Assembly: GCA_005883085.1 (NCBI GenBank)
Contig: VBAY01000110.1
Coordinates: forward strand, 1 to 7,305
Direction of reading: 5' to 3'
DNA length: 7,305 nucleotides
Origin: Candidatus Bathyarchaeota archaeon
Lineage (GTDB): Archaea > Thermoproteota > Bathyarchaeia > 40CM-2-53-6
Shown in pieces: positions 1 to 6,409 of the stretch. Every line of letters begins with the position of its first letter. Position 1 is the stretch's first letter. The notes under the pieces are model-generated. The model had not been told where the DNA came from, made no database searches, and saw only the letters and a list, made by a program, of their open reading frames with translations. Both the position numbers and the translations under genes were made by a program.

Positions 1-2
1 TC

Positions 3-134
3 GCTTCAGACCTAGATGAAAGAGCTCAGGATTACGGACAAATTCTCAAGACTCCGAGGATGATCATCGATAATCATGATGGAACAATCGTAAGAGCTTA
101 CCCTGAAAGGAACCAGGACACGCCTGGCACATAG
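3..134 (+). CDS. 3' end of an unidentified protein gene (5' part outside the window)
   Basis: The only plus-strand frame open from the left edge reads 43 codons and stops at TAG 132-134; the other two plus frames stop within 20 bases. The tail is hydrophilic and mixed in charge (it begins ASDLDERAQDYG and ends RNQDTPGT), with a central stretch that reads like a beta hairpin (RMIIDNHDGTIVRAY). Codon use looks ordinary for the window. It ends 22 bp before the stop of the convergent PHP gene, a normal gene-end arrangement, and a T6 tract follows it. I do not recognise the family; 43 residues of a C-terminus are too few to assign a function. The tail could in principle be a chance open frame, but its position just before a terminator-like T tract favours a real gene. 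Confidence 0.55.
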   Translation, partial: ASDLDERAQDYGQILKTPRMIIDNHDGTIVRAYPERNQDTPGT

Positions 135-146
135 CTAATATCTGAA

Positions 147-152
147 TTTTTT
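147..152 (+). terminator. Oligo-T tract between two convergent genes
   Basis: Six consecutive T residues lie 13 bp after the TAG of the left partial gene and before the convergent PHP stop. Archaeal RNA polymerase terminates at short T runs without needing a hairpin, so this is a reasonable terminator for the left gene. There is no clear stem upstream, and the tract is short, so confidence is low. Confidence 0.35.
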
Positions 153-156
153 CCCA

Positions 157-819
157 TCACTTCCAGAGCGGCCTATTTGCTAGCGCAGAGGCCAGTTGGC
201 GAAAGTTGAAAACCGTCATGTTCCAAGTGCTAGTGTATTCTCCAAACAGCCTCGCTCGGCCATGGGGAATATCCTCTAAGGGATCCTCGCAGACTATTCC
301 TGCGTTTCCCACCGTCCTATGCCAGTGAGCATCGCTACCCGCCGTTCCTCGACGCCCGTGTGTTTGCGCCAGAAACAAGGCTCTAGAATTGGAATCTCCT
401 CGATTTGTTGCGTTGAAAACCTCAACTCCATCGGTTTTCAAGCACTCTTCCCCAAGCGATGGTCGGACCCGGCTCGAAAAGGGATGAGAGGCGACGGCAA
501 TTCCTCCGAGGTCATGAATTCTTTCAACCGTCTCCTCCACGGTAAGGCTTCTAGGAACATTATTTTCTATGCCAACTGCTAGAATGTGGCCGGAACGGCT
601 CGTCACTTCTGCGCCAGGGATCACTTTGAATTCCTTGTATCTTCGTGCTGCTTTCCTCCCGGCCAAGCCCCCGGCTACGCTGTCGTGGTCTGTAATTATC
701 ATCCCTTGCAAGCCCTTTCTGATTGCTGCCTCTATCATCTCTCTTGGAGTGTTTAGGGCGTCGAATCTGCGATGGCGACGGTTACTATAGACGGTGTGGC
801 AATGAGTTTCCCATTTCAA
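157..819 (-). CDS. PHP-domain metal-dependent phosphoesterase
   Basis: This 220-residue protein is essentially one PHP (polymerase and histidinol phosphatase) domain, a TIM-like barrel that hydrolyses phosphoesters with a di- or trinuclear metal centre. The expected ligands are all visible: HCH (H6, H8), TDHD (D44, H45), GAEVTS (E71), GHIL (H78), ASHPF (H112), GVEVFN (E133) and GSDAH (D163, H165). There is no signal peptide, so it should act in the cytoplasm. Stand-alone PHP proteins of this size include nucleoside and oligonucleotide phosphatases, but the substrate cannot be told here. The start must be TTG at 819: an in-frame TAG lies five codons upstream with no ATG or GTG between, the ATG at 814 is out of frame, and the first metal motif begins at residue 6. 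It is transcribed away from the glycoside hydrolase gene and towards the left partial gene. Confidence 0.88.
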   Translation of the reverse strand: MKWETHCHTVYSNRRHRRFDALNTPREMIEAAIRKGLQGMIITDHDSVAGGLAGRKAARRYKEFKVIPGAEVTSRSGHILAVGIENNVPRSLTVEETVERIHDLGGIAVASHPFSSRVRPSLGEECLKTDGVEVFNATNRGDSNSRALFLAQTHGRRGTAGSDAHWHRTVGNAGIVCEDPLEDIPHGRARLFGEYTSTWNMTVFNFRQLASALANRPLWK

Positions 820-858
820 GACCGAGTATCCCTATTCGCATTGCGTTCATACTGGACA

Positions 859-923
859 AGTTCCAACTCGGGACACCCCTTCCGGCATGGTTTAACCGAT
901 CCCTTGACGCTGAAGTTGGAACT
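859..923. repeat. 10-bp inverted repeat with 45-bp spacer in the divergent promoter region
   Basis: AGTTCCAACT at 859-868 is the exact reverse complement of AGTTGGAACT at 914-923. It lies 40-104 bp upstream of the PHP start and 134-198 bp upstream of the glycoside hydrolase start. Paired sites in a divergent spacer could be a regulator operator with two half sites, or the arms of a long-loop hairpin. A single 10-bp match in about 240 bp may also arise by chance, so the call is tentative. Confidence 0.35.
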
Positions 924-1029
924 GCCCAAATAGTAATCTTTGATAGCTGGTAACGACAGGTAGAAAGTACCCAAAATAGTACTGTGTCATGGTTCAGTTG
1001 AGAACCCATCATTTAGGCCCCTCGTTGTC

Positions 1030-1037
1030 TAAATCTC
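1030..1037 (+). promoter_or_regulatory. Possible TATA box for the glycoside hydrolase gene
   Basis: TAAATCTC begins 27 bp before the ATG at 1057. An archaeal TATA box at this distance would give a leaderless or nearly leaderless transcript. The same eight bases occur 36 bp before the TTG start of the phosphoesterase gene (3670-3677). A competing view is an upstream box near ATTTAG at 1009, with the GGAG at 1040-1043 acting as a ribosome site 13 bp before the ATG. I cannot choose between them from sequence alone. Confidence 0.3.
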
Positions 1038-1056
1038 TTGGAGAACGTGCACCGAA

Positions 1057-3273
1057 ATGTACCCCTTGAACTGTCGGACTGAATCGTTGCTACTCTGTTT
1101 TCTCATCCTTCTCGGTATCGTCACAATTTCCATGTCTTCGTCGTTCAGCGGTCCGACGGTAAAGCAAGTGGGAATGAATATGGTTAAGGCGGCCCCCCTT
1201 ATTGTTCCAGGCGACTATAGCTCCAGGACTATTTCTGACCAAGTTGCGACTAAACCACCTGTGATCCAGGGATGGGGAGGAGTAACGCTGGATGAGGCCT
1301 CAAACGGGCAAATGCAATCCACTCTCCAACGGCTGAACCAGTCAGGATACAATGCGGTGAGAGTGGGATTTAGCGCAGGCACCACGCCGTGCTCGTCCGG
1401 AGAACTGGGCGATTGGAGCTCAGCTTGGTTTAGTCAGACAATACAGATCGCTCACCAGTACAACATGTGGGTCATCCTCGACTACCACAGTTACAGGGAC
1501 CTTATCGACGGTTGCCAATTGCAATGGCTGTCTTTCTGGAGCGGGGTTCTCTCCACCAACTGGGGCTATACCCGAATAGTATGGGAGCCGATCAACGAGC
1601 CTGCCGGGTCTGTGTCGTTGCTATCAGCGGCATATCAGACGTGGATTACTCAAGCAAGAGCTCTCGGTGACACTCACTGGATTGCCGTTGAGAACACGAT
1701 AAGCAACGATGGGTGCACGTTTGATCCACTATCCCTGGTTAATTGTTACCCCACAATAACTGATCCTCTCAACCAGACTTTCCTATCAATTCACCCATAC
1801 TTCTTTTATGACCTATGGTCGCAGAGCATTGGGGTCTATGGAAGCTGCGACAAAAGCGCCACGAGAACGTGGAGCAACAGCACCGCCGAGTGCGTTGCAG
1901 ATATTTACAACCAAGGAATGCTCAATGCAAGCTCCGCCTATCATATGCCCATTCTGGACACGGAGGGTGGAGCCGTTTACTACAGTTGCAACAACGTGTG
2001 CGCAAAACCTCCTGACGCTGTGGGAACAGATGACGCCAGCTACTCGAATACCACACTCCACTTTATCCAATATCTAACGAATCAGATGCAGTCAGAGAAC
2101 ATGGGATGGCTCTGGTGGGAAGCGGGCGAGGGGTCTTGTTGCGGCGCCCTGGACACTTGGGGAAACCTGCTGAGATTTCAGCCAGTGACTCCGCCAGTCT
2201 CCCACGATCAACCTCCAACCCTTCAAGCGCCAACCGGTTTGAGCGCCATCGCGGGAAATGTGTTATCGTTCAAGGTCAACGCTTCTGACCCTGATACCCC
2301 TCCTCAGAACCTAACATTATCCTGTCTGGACTGCCCTGCTGGAGCCACCTTCCCGGAAGTCAGTGGTCTAGGTCAAGTTACAGGGAGCTTCACTTGGACC
2401 CCAAGCGTCGCCCAAGCTGGTCAATCCTACAATATCACATTCATAATCACTGATGGACTTCAGAGTTCTAATGCGACCATAGTCATAACGGTCTATCCGA
2501 AGCCGCCGACCAACATTCCGCCGGTCCTGATCATTCCGGGCAATCAGAGCGTAACGGTTGCGGAGACCCTCTCGCTTGACGTAAACGCTACTGACATTGA
2601 CGCCACTCCTCAATCCCTCACCATGTCCTGCACTAATTGTACGACTCTGGGGGCTACCTTTACTGCCGTACTTGGCATGTCACAAGTAACTGGCACAATG
2701 ACCTGGGTCCCGAGCAATAGTCGCATCCCAGGACGCTACAGTGCCGAATTCACGGTGACGGATGGAATCGACACGTCCATCGCGACCGTCCATGTTACTA
2801 TCACCAAAGCGAATGTGGAGATGACGGCATCGGTTTATCCCAAGACGCTTACGCTTCGACTCGCATCATCAGCGTCGGAAGTCGTTTCAATAATGAACGG
2901 ATTCAATCCGACTGGAACCCTAACGTTCAAGGCATTCCTGAACAACGAGGCCTGCACCGGGTCCCCATCCTTCACATCAATTGTGTCTGTCGATGGAAAT
3001 GGAAACTATGCCTCGCAACCCTTCACACCTCAGATCCCAGGCACATATCGGTGGGAGGCGTCATACAGCGGCGATGTTAACAATGCAGGATTTAGCAGCA
3101 CCTGCGGTTCCCCCGCAAGGACTCTAACTGTGAGTACGACAAGTCCCCCATCCCAGCCCAACGGCTCTTTGACGCTCGACTCGCAAATTGTTTGGCTCAC
3201 TGTTCTCGGTATCGGGGGGTTAGCGATAATCACAACAGCGACAATCTACCGAAAGAGGATCAAAAGATCCTAA
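1057..3273 (+). CDS. Exported membrane-anchored GH5-type glycoside hydrolase with Ig-like domains
   Basis: A 738-residue surface enzyme, probably an endo-beta-glycanase (cellulase or mannanase class). Residues 9-28 form a signal or anchor helix. A GH5-like TIM barrel spans about 65-380: R102, H144 (LDYHSY), N180-E181 (WEPINEP, acid/base Glu), H246 and Y248 (SIHPYF), E303 (ILDTEGG, nucleophile) and W352-W354 (GWLWWEAGEG). All expected catalytic residues are present, so it should be active. Residues about 386-480 and 486-583 are two homologous putative-Ig/cadherin-like repeats, each with a CxxC and a TW(T/V)PS strand. Residues about 586-692 resemble the bacterial Ig-like group 3 fold (GTYRWEASYSGDVN). 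A helix at 711-730 followed by YRKRIKRS anchors the C-terminus with the tail inside. About 13 N-glycosylation sequons fit an archaeal surface protein. GH5 assignment is strong; subfamily and polymer are not determinable. Confidence 0.85.
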   Translation: MYPLNCRTESLLLCFLILLGIVTISMSSSFSGPTVKQVGMNMVKAAPLIVPGDYSSRTISDQVATKPPVIQGWGGVTLDEASNGQMQSTLQRLNQSGYNAVRVGFSAGTTPCSSGELGDWSSAWFSQTIQIAHQYNMWVILDYHSYRDLIDGCQLQWLSFWSGVLSTNWGYTRIVWEPINEPAGSVSLLSAAYQTWITQARALGDTHWIAVENTISNDGCTFDPLSLVNCYPTITDPLNQTFLSIHPYFFYDLWSQSIGVYGSCDKSATRTWSNSTAECVADIYNQGMLNASSAYHMPILDTEGGAVYYSCNNVCAKPPDAVGTDDASYSNTTLHFIQYLTNQMQSENMGWLWWEAGEGSCCGALDTWGNLLRFQPVTPPVSHDQPPTLQAPTGLSAIAGNVLSFKVNASDPDTPPQNLTLSCLDCPAGATFPEVSGLGQVTGSFTWTPSVAQAGQSYNITFIITDGLQSSNATIVITVYPKPPTNIPPVLIIPGNQSVTVAETLSLDVNATDIDATPQSLTMSCTNCTTLGATFTAVLGMSQVTGTMTWVPSNSRIPGRYSAEFTVTDGIDTSIATVHVTITKANVEMTASVYPKTLTLRLASSASEVVSIMNGFNPTGTLTFKAFLNNEACTGSPSFTSIVSVDGNGNYASQPFTPQIPGTYRWEASYSGDVNNAGFSSTCGSPARTLTVSTTSPPSQPNGSLTLDSQIVWLTVLGIGGLAIITTATIYRKRIKRS

Positions 3274-3314
3274 CGACCCAAACACTTGGGACGCTTCAAT
3301 TACACTTGAACAAG
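3257..3314 (+). terminator. Series of short hairpins at the end of the glycoside hydrolase gene
   Basis: Three perfect 5-bp stems follow one another: GGATC/GATCC with an AAAA loop (3257-3270, inside the last codons), CCCAA/TTGGG with an ACAC loop (3277-3290, just after the stop), and TTCAA/TTGAA with a TTACAC loop (3295-3310), which overlaps a CTTG/CAAG stem (3305-3314). Such a run may mark the transcript 3' end or stabilise it. No long T tract follows, so a classical intrinsic terminator is not clear. The HAD fragment on the other strand stops directly next to the last stem. Confidence 0.35.
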
Positions 3315-3389
3315 TTAAGACTGCTTGAAAGCGGTTCGAATCCCGGCTTCCCAATTGATCAATGTCCCGTAGCTGTCAAAGGTTACCAC
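3315..3389 (-). pseudogene. N-terminal remnant of a HAD-superfamily hydrolase gene
   Basis: On the minus strand, GTG at 3389 opens a 24-codon frame that reads MVTFDSYGTLINWEAGIRTA and then FKQS before TAA at 3315-3317. The FDxYGTLxxWEAG pattern is the classic beginning of haloacid-dehalogenase-type (HAD) hydrolases: the Asp of FDSYGT is the catalytic nucleophile (motif I), and an intact protein would continue for roughly 200 more residues with motifs II-IV. None of these follow in any minus frame before the glycoside hydrolase gene is reached. The simplest reading is a HAD gene cut off by the rearrangement that brought in the neighbouring surface-protein gene. The frame stays open upstream to 3605, but that part does not look like protein. 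A translated micro-peptide is possible but less likely. Confidence 0.6.
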
Positions 3390-3705
3390 TTTGGCGAAGT
3401 GTGGGCTTGAGAATGGTAAGCTTATTGCGTCTACCAGGGTTGGGAGAACGCTAAGACTATTGGCAAGGTAAGACTTATCATTGCTTAACAGCTCATTATG
3501 CATCCCCCAACATTCCAGGAAGAAGGGTGGTTTCTCCCGGTTCCGAAATGCCAATTGAAATCCTGCACCTACTTCATCTGAGCTGTATCGGGAATTGCTA
3601 GGCACTTGCGGTTGTATTGAGGCGGATAGCTTTCGATATCTTCCGCAAGGGGAGAGGATTATTCATCCTTAAATCTCCCGAAGGCCGGCCTATCGACGCA
3701 GGCAG
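3390..3705. other. Intergenic region upstream of the first phosphoesterase gene
   Basis: I see no gene in this stretch. The minus-strand frame open across most of it has no recognisable domain and is probably the former leader of the truncated HAD gene. Near the right end, GCGGA (3622-3626) and TCCGC (3642-3646) could form a small imperfect hairpin. The promoter of the phosphoesterase gene lies at the right edge. Confidence 0.45.
3668..3677 (+). promoter_or_regulatory. TATA-like box for the first phosphoesterase gene
   Basis: CCTTAAATCT ends 29 bp before the TTG start at 3706 and resembles the archaeal TATA element. With the usual 25-30 bp from box to transcription start, the message would begin within about 10 bases of the TTG, giving a very short leader. 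That would explain the absence of a good Shine-Dalgarno sequence. Confidence 0.4.
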
Positions 3706-6042
3706 TTGCAAATACCACGTGGTAGGGTTTTTCTCTTCAGCGTCTTAGCGGTGCTGCCTCTCATCCTATCGTCTATCACGACATCACCTGCTACTGCCCT
3801 GGGAGCTGGGGAAACAAGTTTCGTATTTGCCGCCTCCGGAGACCTAAACAGCCCAATAAAGGGGGTAGGTTCTGATAGCTTGCGCTCGCTGAAGTCCCTG
3901 GGCCCTAACTTCTTCTTGGGGCTGGGTGATCTGAGCTACAACTCTTCCTACACTGGCACTAAATGGTGCTCGGAGTTCAAAACCCAGTTTAGCAATATTG
4001 AGATCATCCCGGGATACCATGACACTGGAGACGACCCCTATCTCAATGATACATCGGCAACTCGGAGCTACGAGAAGTTCGTGGGGTCACATGGTTCTAC
4101 CTACGGATGTCCGTACAGTTTGGCAACGAACCCCACCTGCGAGCCCAAGGGATGCGATTACGGGAGGGAGTACTACTTCGACTATCCAGCCAACGCTCCT
4201 ATCGCCAGGTTCATTATGTTAAGCCCAGGCATCTACAACATTACCGGCAGGTGCAACAGGTGGCATCAGGGACAACCTGATATTTTGCCGTTCCCCGACT
4301 GTAACAGCCCTCAACAACGGCAGTGTAGCTACCTCTTCGACTGCTGGAACTACGAAAGCGATGACCTCAAAGACATAGATTACCATACTCCAAATTACAA
4401 CAATAGCTTCGGCAACCACTGGAATTGGGCTAAGATCGCTATAGATGATGCCCAAAGTCAGAATGAATGGGTGATTGTTGGAATCCATAAGCTGTGCATA
4501 AGCGCAGGAAGGGAAAACTGCGAGATCGGGACCGAGCTTTTCAATTTCCTCCTCTCAAAGAAAGTTGACCTTATCCTCGAAGGCGACGATCACGCCTATG
4601 AAAGGAGCAAGCAACTGGCCCTCAACTCAACATCGGTGGATGGCCAACCCCTTTGTAACGGTATCACTACTAACTTTGACAATTGGGCGGTCTACAACTC
4701 TACCACCTCGGGTTGCATCATCGATGATGGATCAAGGGGATTCTACCAACCAGGAGCCGGCACAGTGGTTGTAATAGATGGCACCTTCAGCTGCAACTTC
4801 CAGAATCCATGCTACAACATCAACGACACGTCGGTAAACAATGGGTACAATGCGGCTGAAGCGCCTTACTTTGTCAAGCTCATGGGGGGCAACACCCCGG
4901 GCAATGGAAATGGTTTTGTCAGTTACACTGTCACCGGCGAAAAGGGGGATGATGGGAGAATAGATGTTCAGACCCATTTCGCGGGCTCTTTTCAGGATTT
5001 CTTCAGCATCTCCAAACCTCCCGTCTCCACAGTAACATGGTCGCCTCCCAATCCCGGTCCCGGGTACGCTGTGGCCTTCTCCGCCGTGACGGCAGGTGGG
5101 ATTCCTCCATACTCCTACAGCTGGAGTTTCGGCGACCGGTCAACGGCCACCGGCCCGACTCCTGTCCATTCATACGAATCAAACGGTTACTACAACGTGA
5201 CGCTCACCACGATGGACTCTCTGGGAAATTCGAGAACAGCACAGCAATTCTTGGTGGTGGGTTCTTGGAATCCAGCGGTTTCCTGTAGTCCGACGCTATC
5301 GACCCTTGAAGCTGTCCTCGGGTCGGCGACCATTCAGAGGATACCGTATGACTCAAACTCGACTGGGGCTGACTACAGCGGCGGAGCATTCAAGCTGGCA
5401 GGCAACCTGTCCTACGGAGCGAACCCTTCGGCTTCGGATTGGCCCTTCTCGAAGAGAGCCCTCTATCCCTATTCCGGAGGGAAACCGTGCTCTACTTCAG
5501 GTGTTCCTGCGTTTGTTGAGGTTCACAGTGTAACCGCGCTCTCCGTGGATCCCCAGGAGGACTGTGGCATCTTCTACGATATCTCCAATACCGGCGGATA
5601 CTTCCCCAACAAACAGAGTTTTTGCTCCACGACGTTCAGCCTCGCAGGCTCCACGCCCTCTTGTCCAGCCTGCTACATGCATCGGATCTATGCGGTAATA
5701 GACCGAGACTGGAAGGCCGCCGGAATCGCGCCTGCCTCGCCTGCGCAAGGACAAACGATAGACGTTCAAGGTTTCATTTATTGGAACCCGCAATGGCTGG
5801 ACCAGCCTTGGCATTCCTACACCGGTTGGGAGCTGCACGTAACTGCATGGAGAATATCGACGACCCCGATTACTACTCCAGTTTCATTCTTCTCAGGCAA
5901 TGGATTGTGGTATGTCCTTGGCGCCTTGGGGACCACTGTAGTACTCGTGTCGGCCTATCTGACACGATTCCCTACCAGCATCAAAGCACTCATTGCTCGA
6001 TCTAGATTACGTCGCTCGTCCGGATCCGAGAAGCGAACCTGA
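3706..6042 (+). CDS. Exported membrane-anchored PAP-like metallophosphoesterase with PKD domain (copy A)
   Basis: A 778-residue surface protein. The signal peptide is residues 1 to about 34 (basic RGR, then a hydrophobic core). A purple-acid-phosphatase-like calcineurin fold covers about 38-435: SGDL (D46), GDLSY (D75, Y78), PGYHD (Y104, H105), GIHK (H261) and GDDHAYER (D294, H296). Relative to the canonical GNH(D/E) and GHxHxYER, Asn is Tyr and the first His is Asp, so metal site 2 is altered and activity is uncertain. A PKD domain follows at about 440-518 (YSWSFGD, HSY, GYYNVTLT). Residues about 520-720 form a cysteine-containing domain I do not recognise (C527, C595, C620, C640, C653, C656). 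A helix at 733-752 and a basic tail anchor it. The start is TTG: a TAA lies 12 codons upstream with no other start between, and the next in-frame GTG (3751) would remove the signal peptide's basic end. It is followed by a paralogue. Confidence 0.83.
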   Translation: MQIPRGRVFLFSVLAVLPLILSSITTSPATALGAGETSFVFAASGDLNSPIKGVGSDSLRSLKSLGPNFFLGLGDLSYNSSYTGTKWCSEFKTQFSNIEIIPGYHDTGDDPYLNDTSATRSYEKFVGSHGSTYGCPYSLATNPTCEPKGCDYGREYYFDYPANAPIARFIMLSPGIYNITGRCNRWHQGQPDILPFPDCNSPQQRQCSYLFDCWNYESDDLKDIDYHTPNYNNSFGNHWNWAKIAIDDAQSQNEWVIVGIHKLCISAGRENCEIGTELFNFLLSKKVDLILEGDDHAYERSKQLALNSTSVDGQPLCNGITTNFDNWAVYNSTTSGCIIDDGSRGFYQPGAGTVVVIDGTFSCNFQNPCYNINDTSVNNGYNAAEAPYFVKLMGGNTPGNGNGFVSYTVTGEKGDDGRIDVQTHFAGSFQDFFSISKPPVSTVTWSPPNPGPGYAVAFSAVTAGGIPPYSYSWSFGDRSTATGPTPVHSYESNGYYNVTLTTMDSLGNSRTAQQFLVVGSWNPAVSCSPTLSTLEAVLGSATIQRIPYDSNSTGADYSGGAFKLAGNLSYGANPSASDWPFSKRALYPYSGGKPCSTSGVPAFVEVHSVTALSVDPQEDCGIFYDISNTGGYFPNKQSFCSTTFSLAGSTPSCPACYMHRIYAVIDRDWKAAGIAPASPAQGQTIDVQGFIYWNPQWLDQPWHSYTGWELHVTAWRISTTPITTPVSFFSGNGLWYVLGALGTTVVLVSAYLTRFPTSIKALIARSRLRRSSGSEKRT

Positions 6043-6077
6043 TTCCTGGAATCGATCTATCTCTTCTCTTTCATTTT
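6041..6077 (+). terminator. Hairpin plus pyrimidine-rich tract after the first phosphoesterase gene
   Basis: GATTCC T GGAATC (6041-6053) is a near-perfect palindrome overlapping the TGA stop, and it is followed by a pyrimidine-rich stretch ending in TTTT (6054-6077). This is a reasonable transcription end for the gene and suggests the next copy is transcribed separately. The stem is short, so the call is moderate. Confidence 0.4.
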
Positions 6078-6368
6078 GATAATACGTCGTAAAGTCAGGA
6101 ACAGAAAGTCTTGGGAGCGCTCGGGTACGCGATGCCAACCTAGTGGAGAAATCAAGGGGGGACTGTGTTCGGCCGTTTGAGTAACGTCTTTTCTTATCTG
6201 TGGAGACGATTCCTCTTGCGAATATGCTGTCCGAAGAAACTTTGCTAGATGCCGAAATCGGGGCCTAAATATGTCATGATCGATGGTTCTGCATGTTCAA
6301 GTGAGATGATGGTGATAATGGTATCCCGAGGATGAAAATTATGTCTTCTGACGAGTGAATCTCATATG
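6078..6368. other. Intergenic region between the two phosphoesterase copies
   Basis: No convincing gene is visible. A 27-codon GTG frame (6165-6248) follows a G-rich run, and a weak C/D-box-like arrangement occurs at 6306-6351; both were judged too weak to call. The right part leads into the promoter of the second copy. Confidence 0.45.
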
Positions 6369-6377
6369 TTTTTAATA
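6369..6377 (+). promoter_or_regulatory. TATA-like box for the second phosphoesterase gene
   Basis: TTTTTAATA ends 32 bp before the ATG at 6410 and is the best archaeal TATA match in the window. It predicts transcription start near 6398-6404 and a leader of only about 6-12 bases, an arrangement like that of the first copy, where the box-to-start distance is similar. The two copies therefore probably have separate promoters. Confidence 0.45.
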
Positions 6378-6409
6378 GCAGGTTGCACTGAAGGCTTTGT
6401 GCGAACCGG

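Larger units (their letters stand above)
820..1056. other. Divergent intergenic spacer between PHP and glycoside hydrolase genes
   Basis: This 237-bp spacer separates two divergently transcribed genes and so should hold both promoters. I see no convincing small gene. It contains a 10-bp inverted repeat (listed separately) and TATA-like AT-rich words on the plus strand near 1009 and 1030. No clear TATA box is visible for the minus-strand PHP gene. Confidence 0.5.

Noticed and set aside
319..1012. Plus-strand open frames at 319-582, 569-790 and 723-953 and minus-strand 785-1012
   Set aside because: The first two lie wholly opposite the PHP gene and the third begins opposite it. None has family motifs; the 785-1012 frame overlaps the PHP start and the spacer with no protein-like pattern.
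3328..3352. tRNA T-arm-like string GGTTCGAATCCCGG, which could be a tRNA gene or an integrase attachment site
   Set aside because: The five bases on each side of the loop pair at only two positions, no anticodon or D arm lies upstream, and the bases are fully explained as HAD codons for INWEAGIRTA on the minus strand.
5497..6005. Overlapping open frames on both strands (minus 5497-5838, plus 5622-6005)
   Set aside because: Both are inside the C-terminal part of the first phosphoesterase gene and read as arginine-rich, low-sense shadows of it.
6165..6248. 27-codon GTG frame after a G-rich run, basic with cysteines near the end
   Set aside because: GTG start, a G6 run that is a poor match to the archaeal ribosome-binding sequence, no homology I can recognise, and a length common by chance.
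6306..6351. Possible archaeal C/D-box guide RNA (ATGATGG, AGGATGA and CTGA)
   Set aside because: The C and C' boxes each have a mismatch, no D' box is present before C', and there is no closing stem. The arrangement is close to chance.
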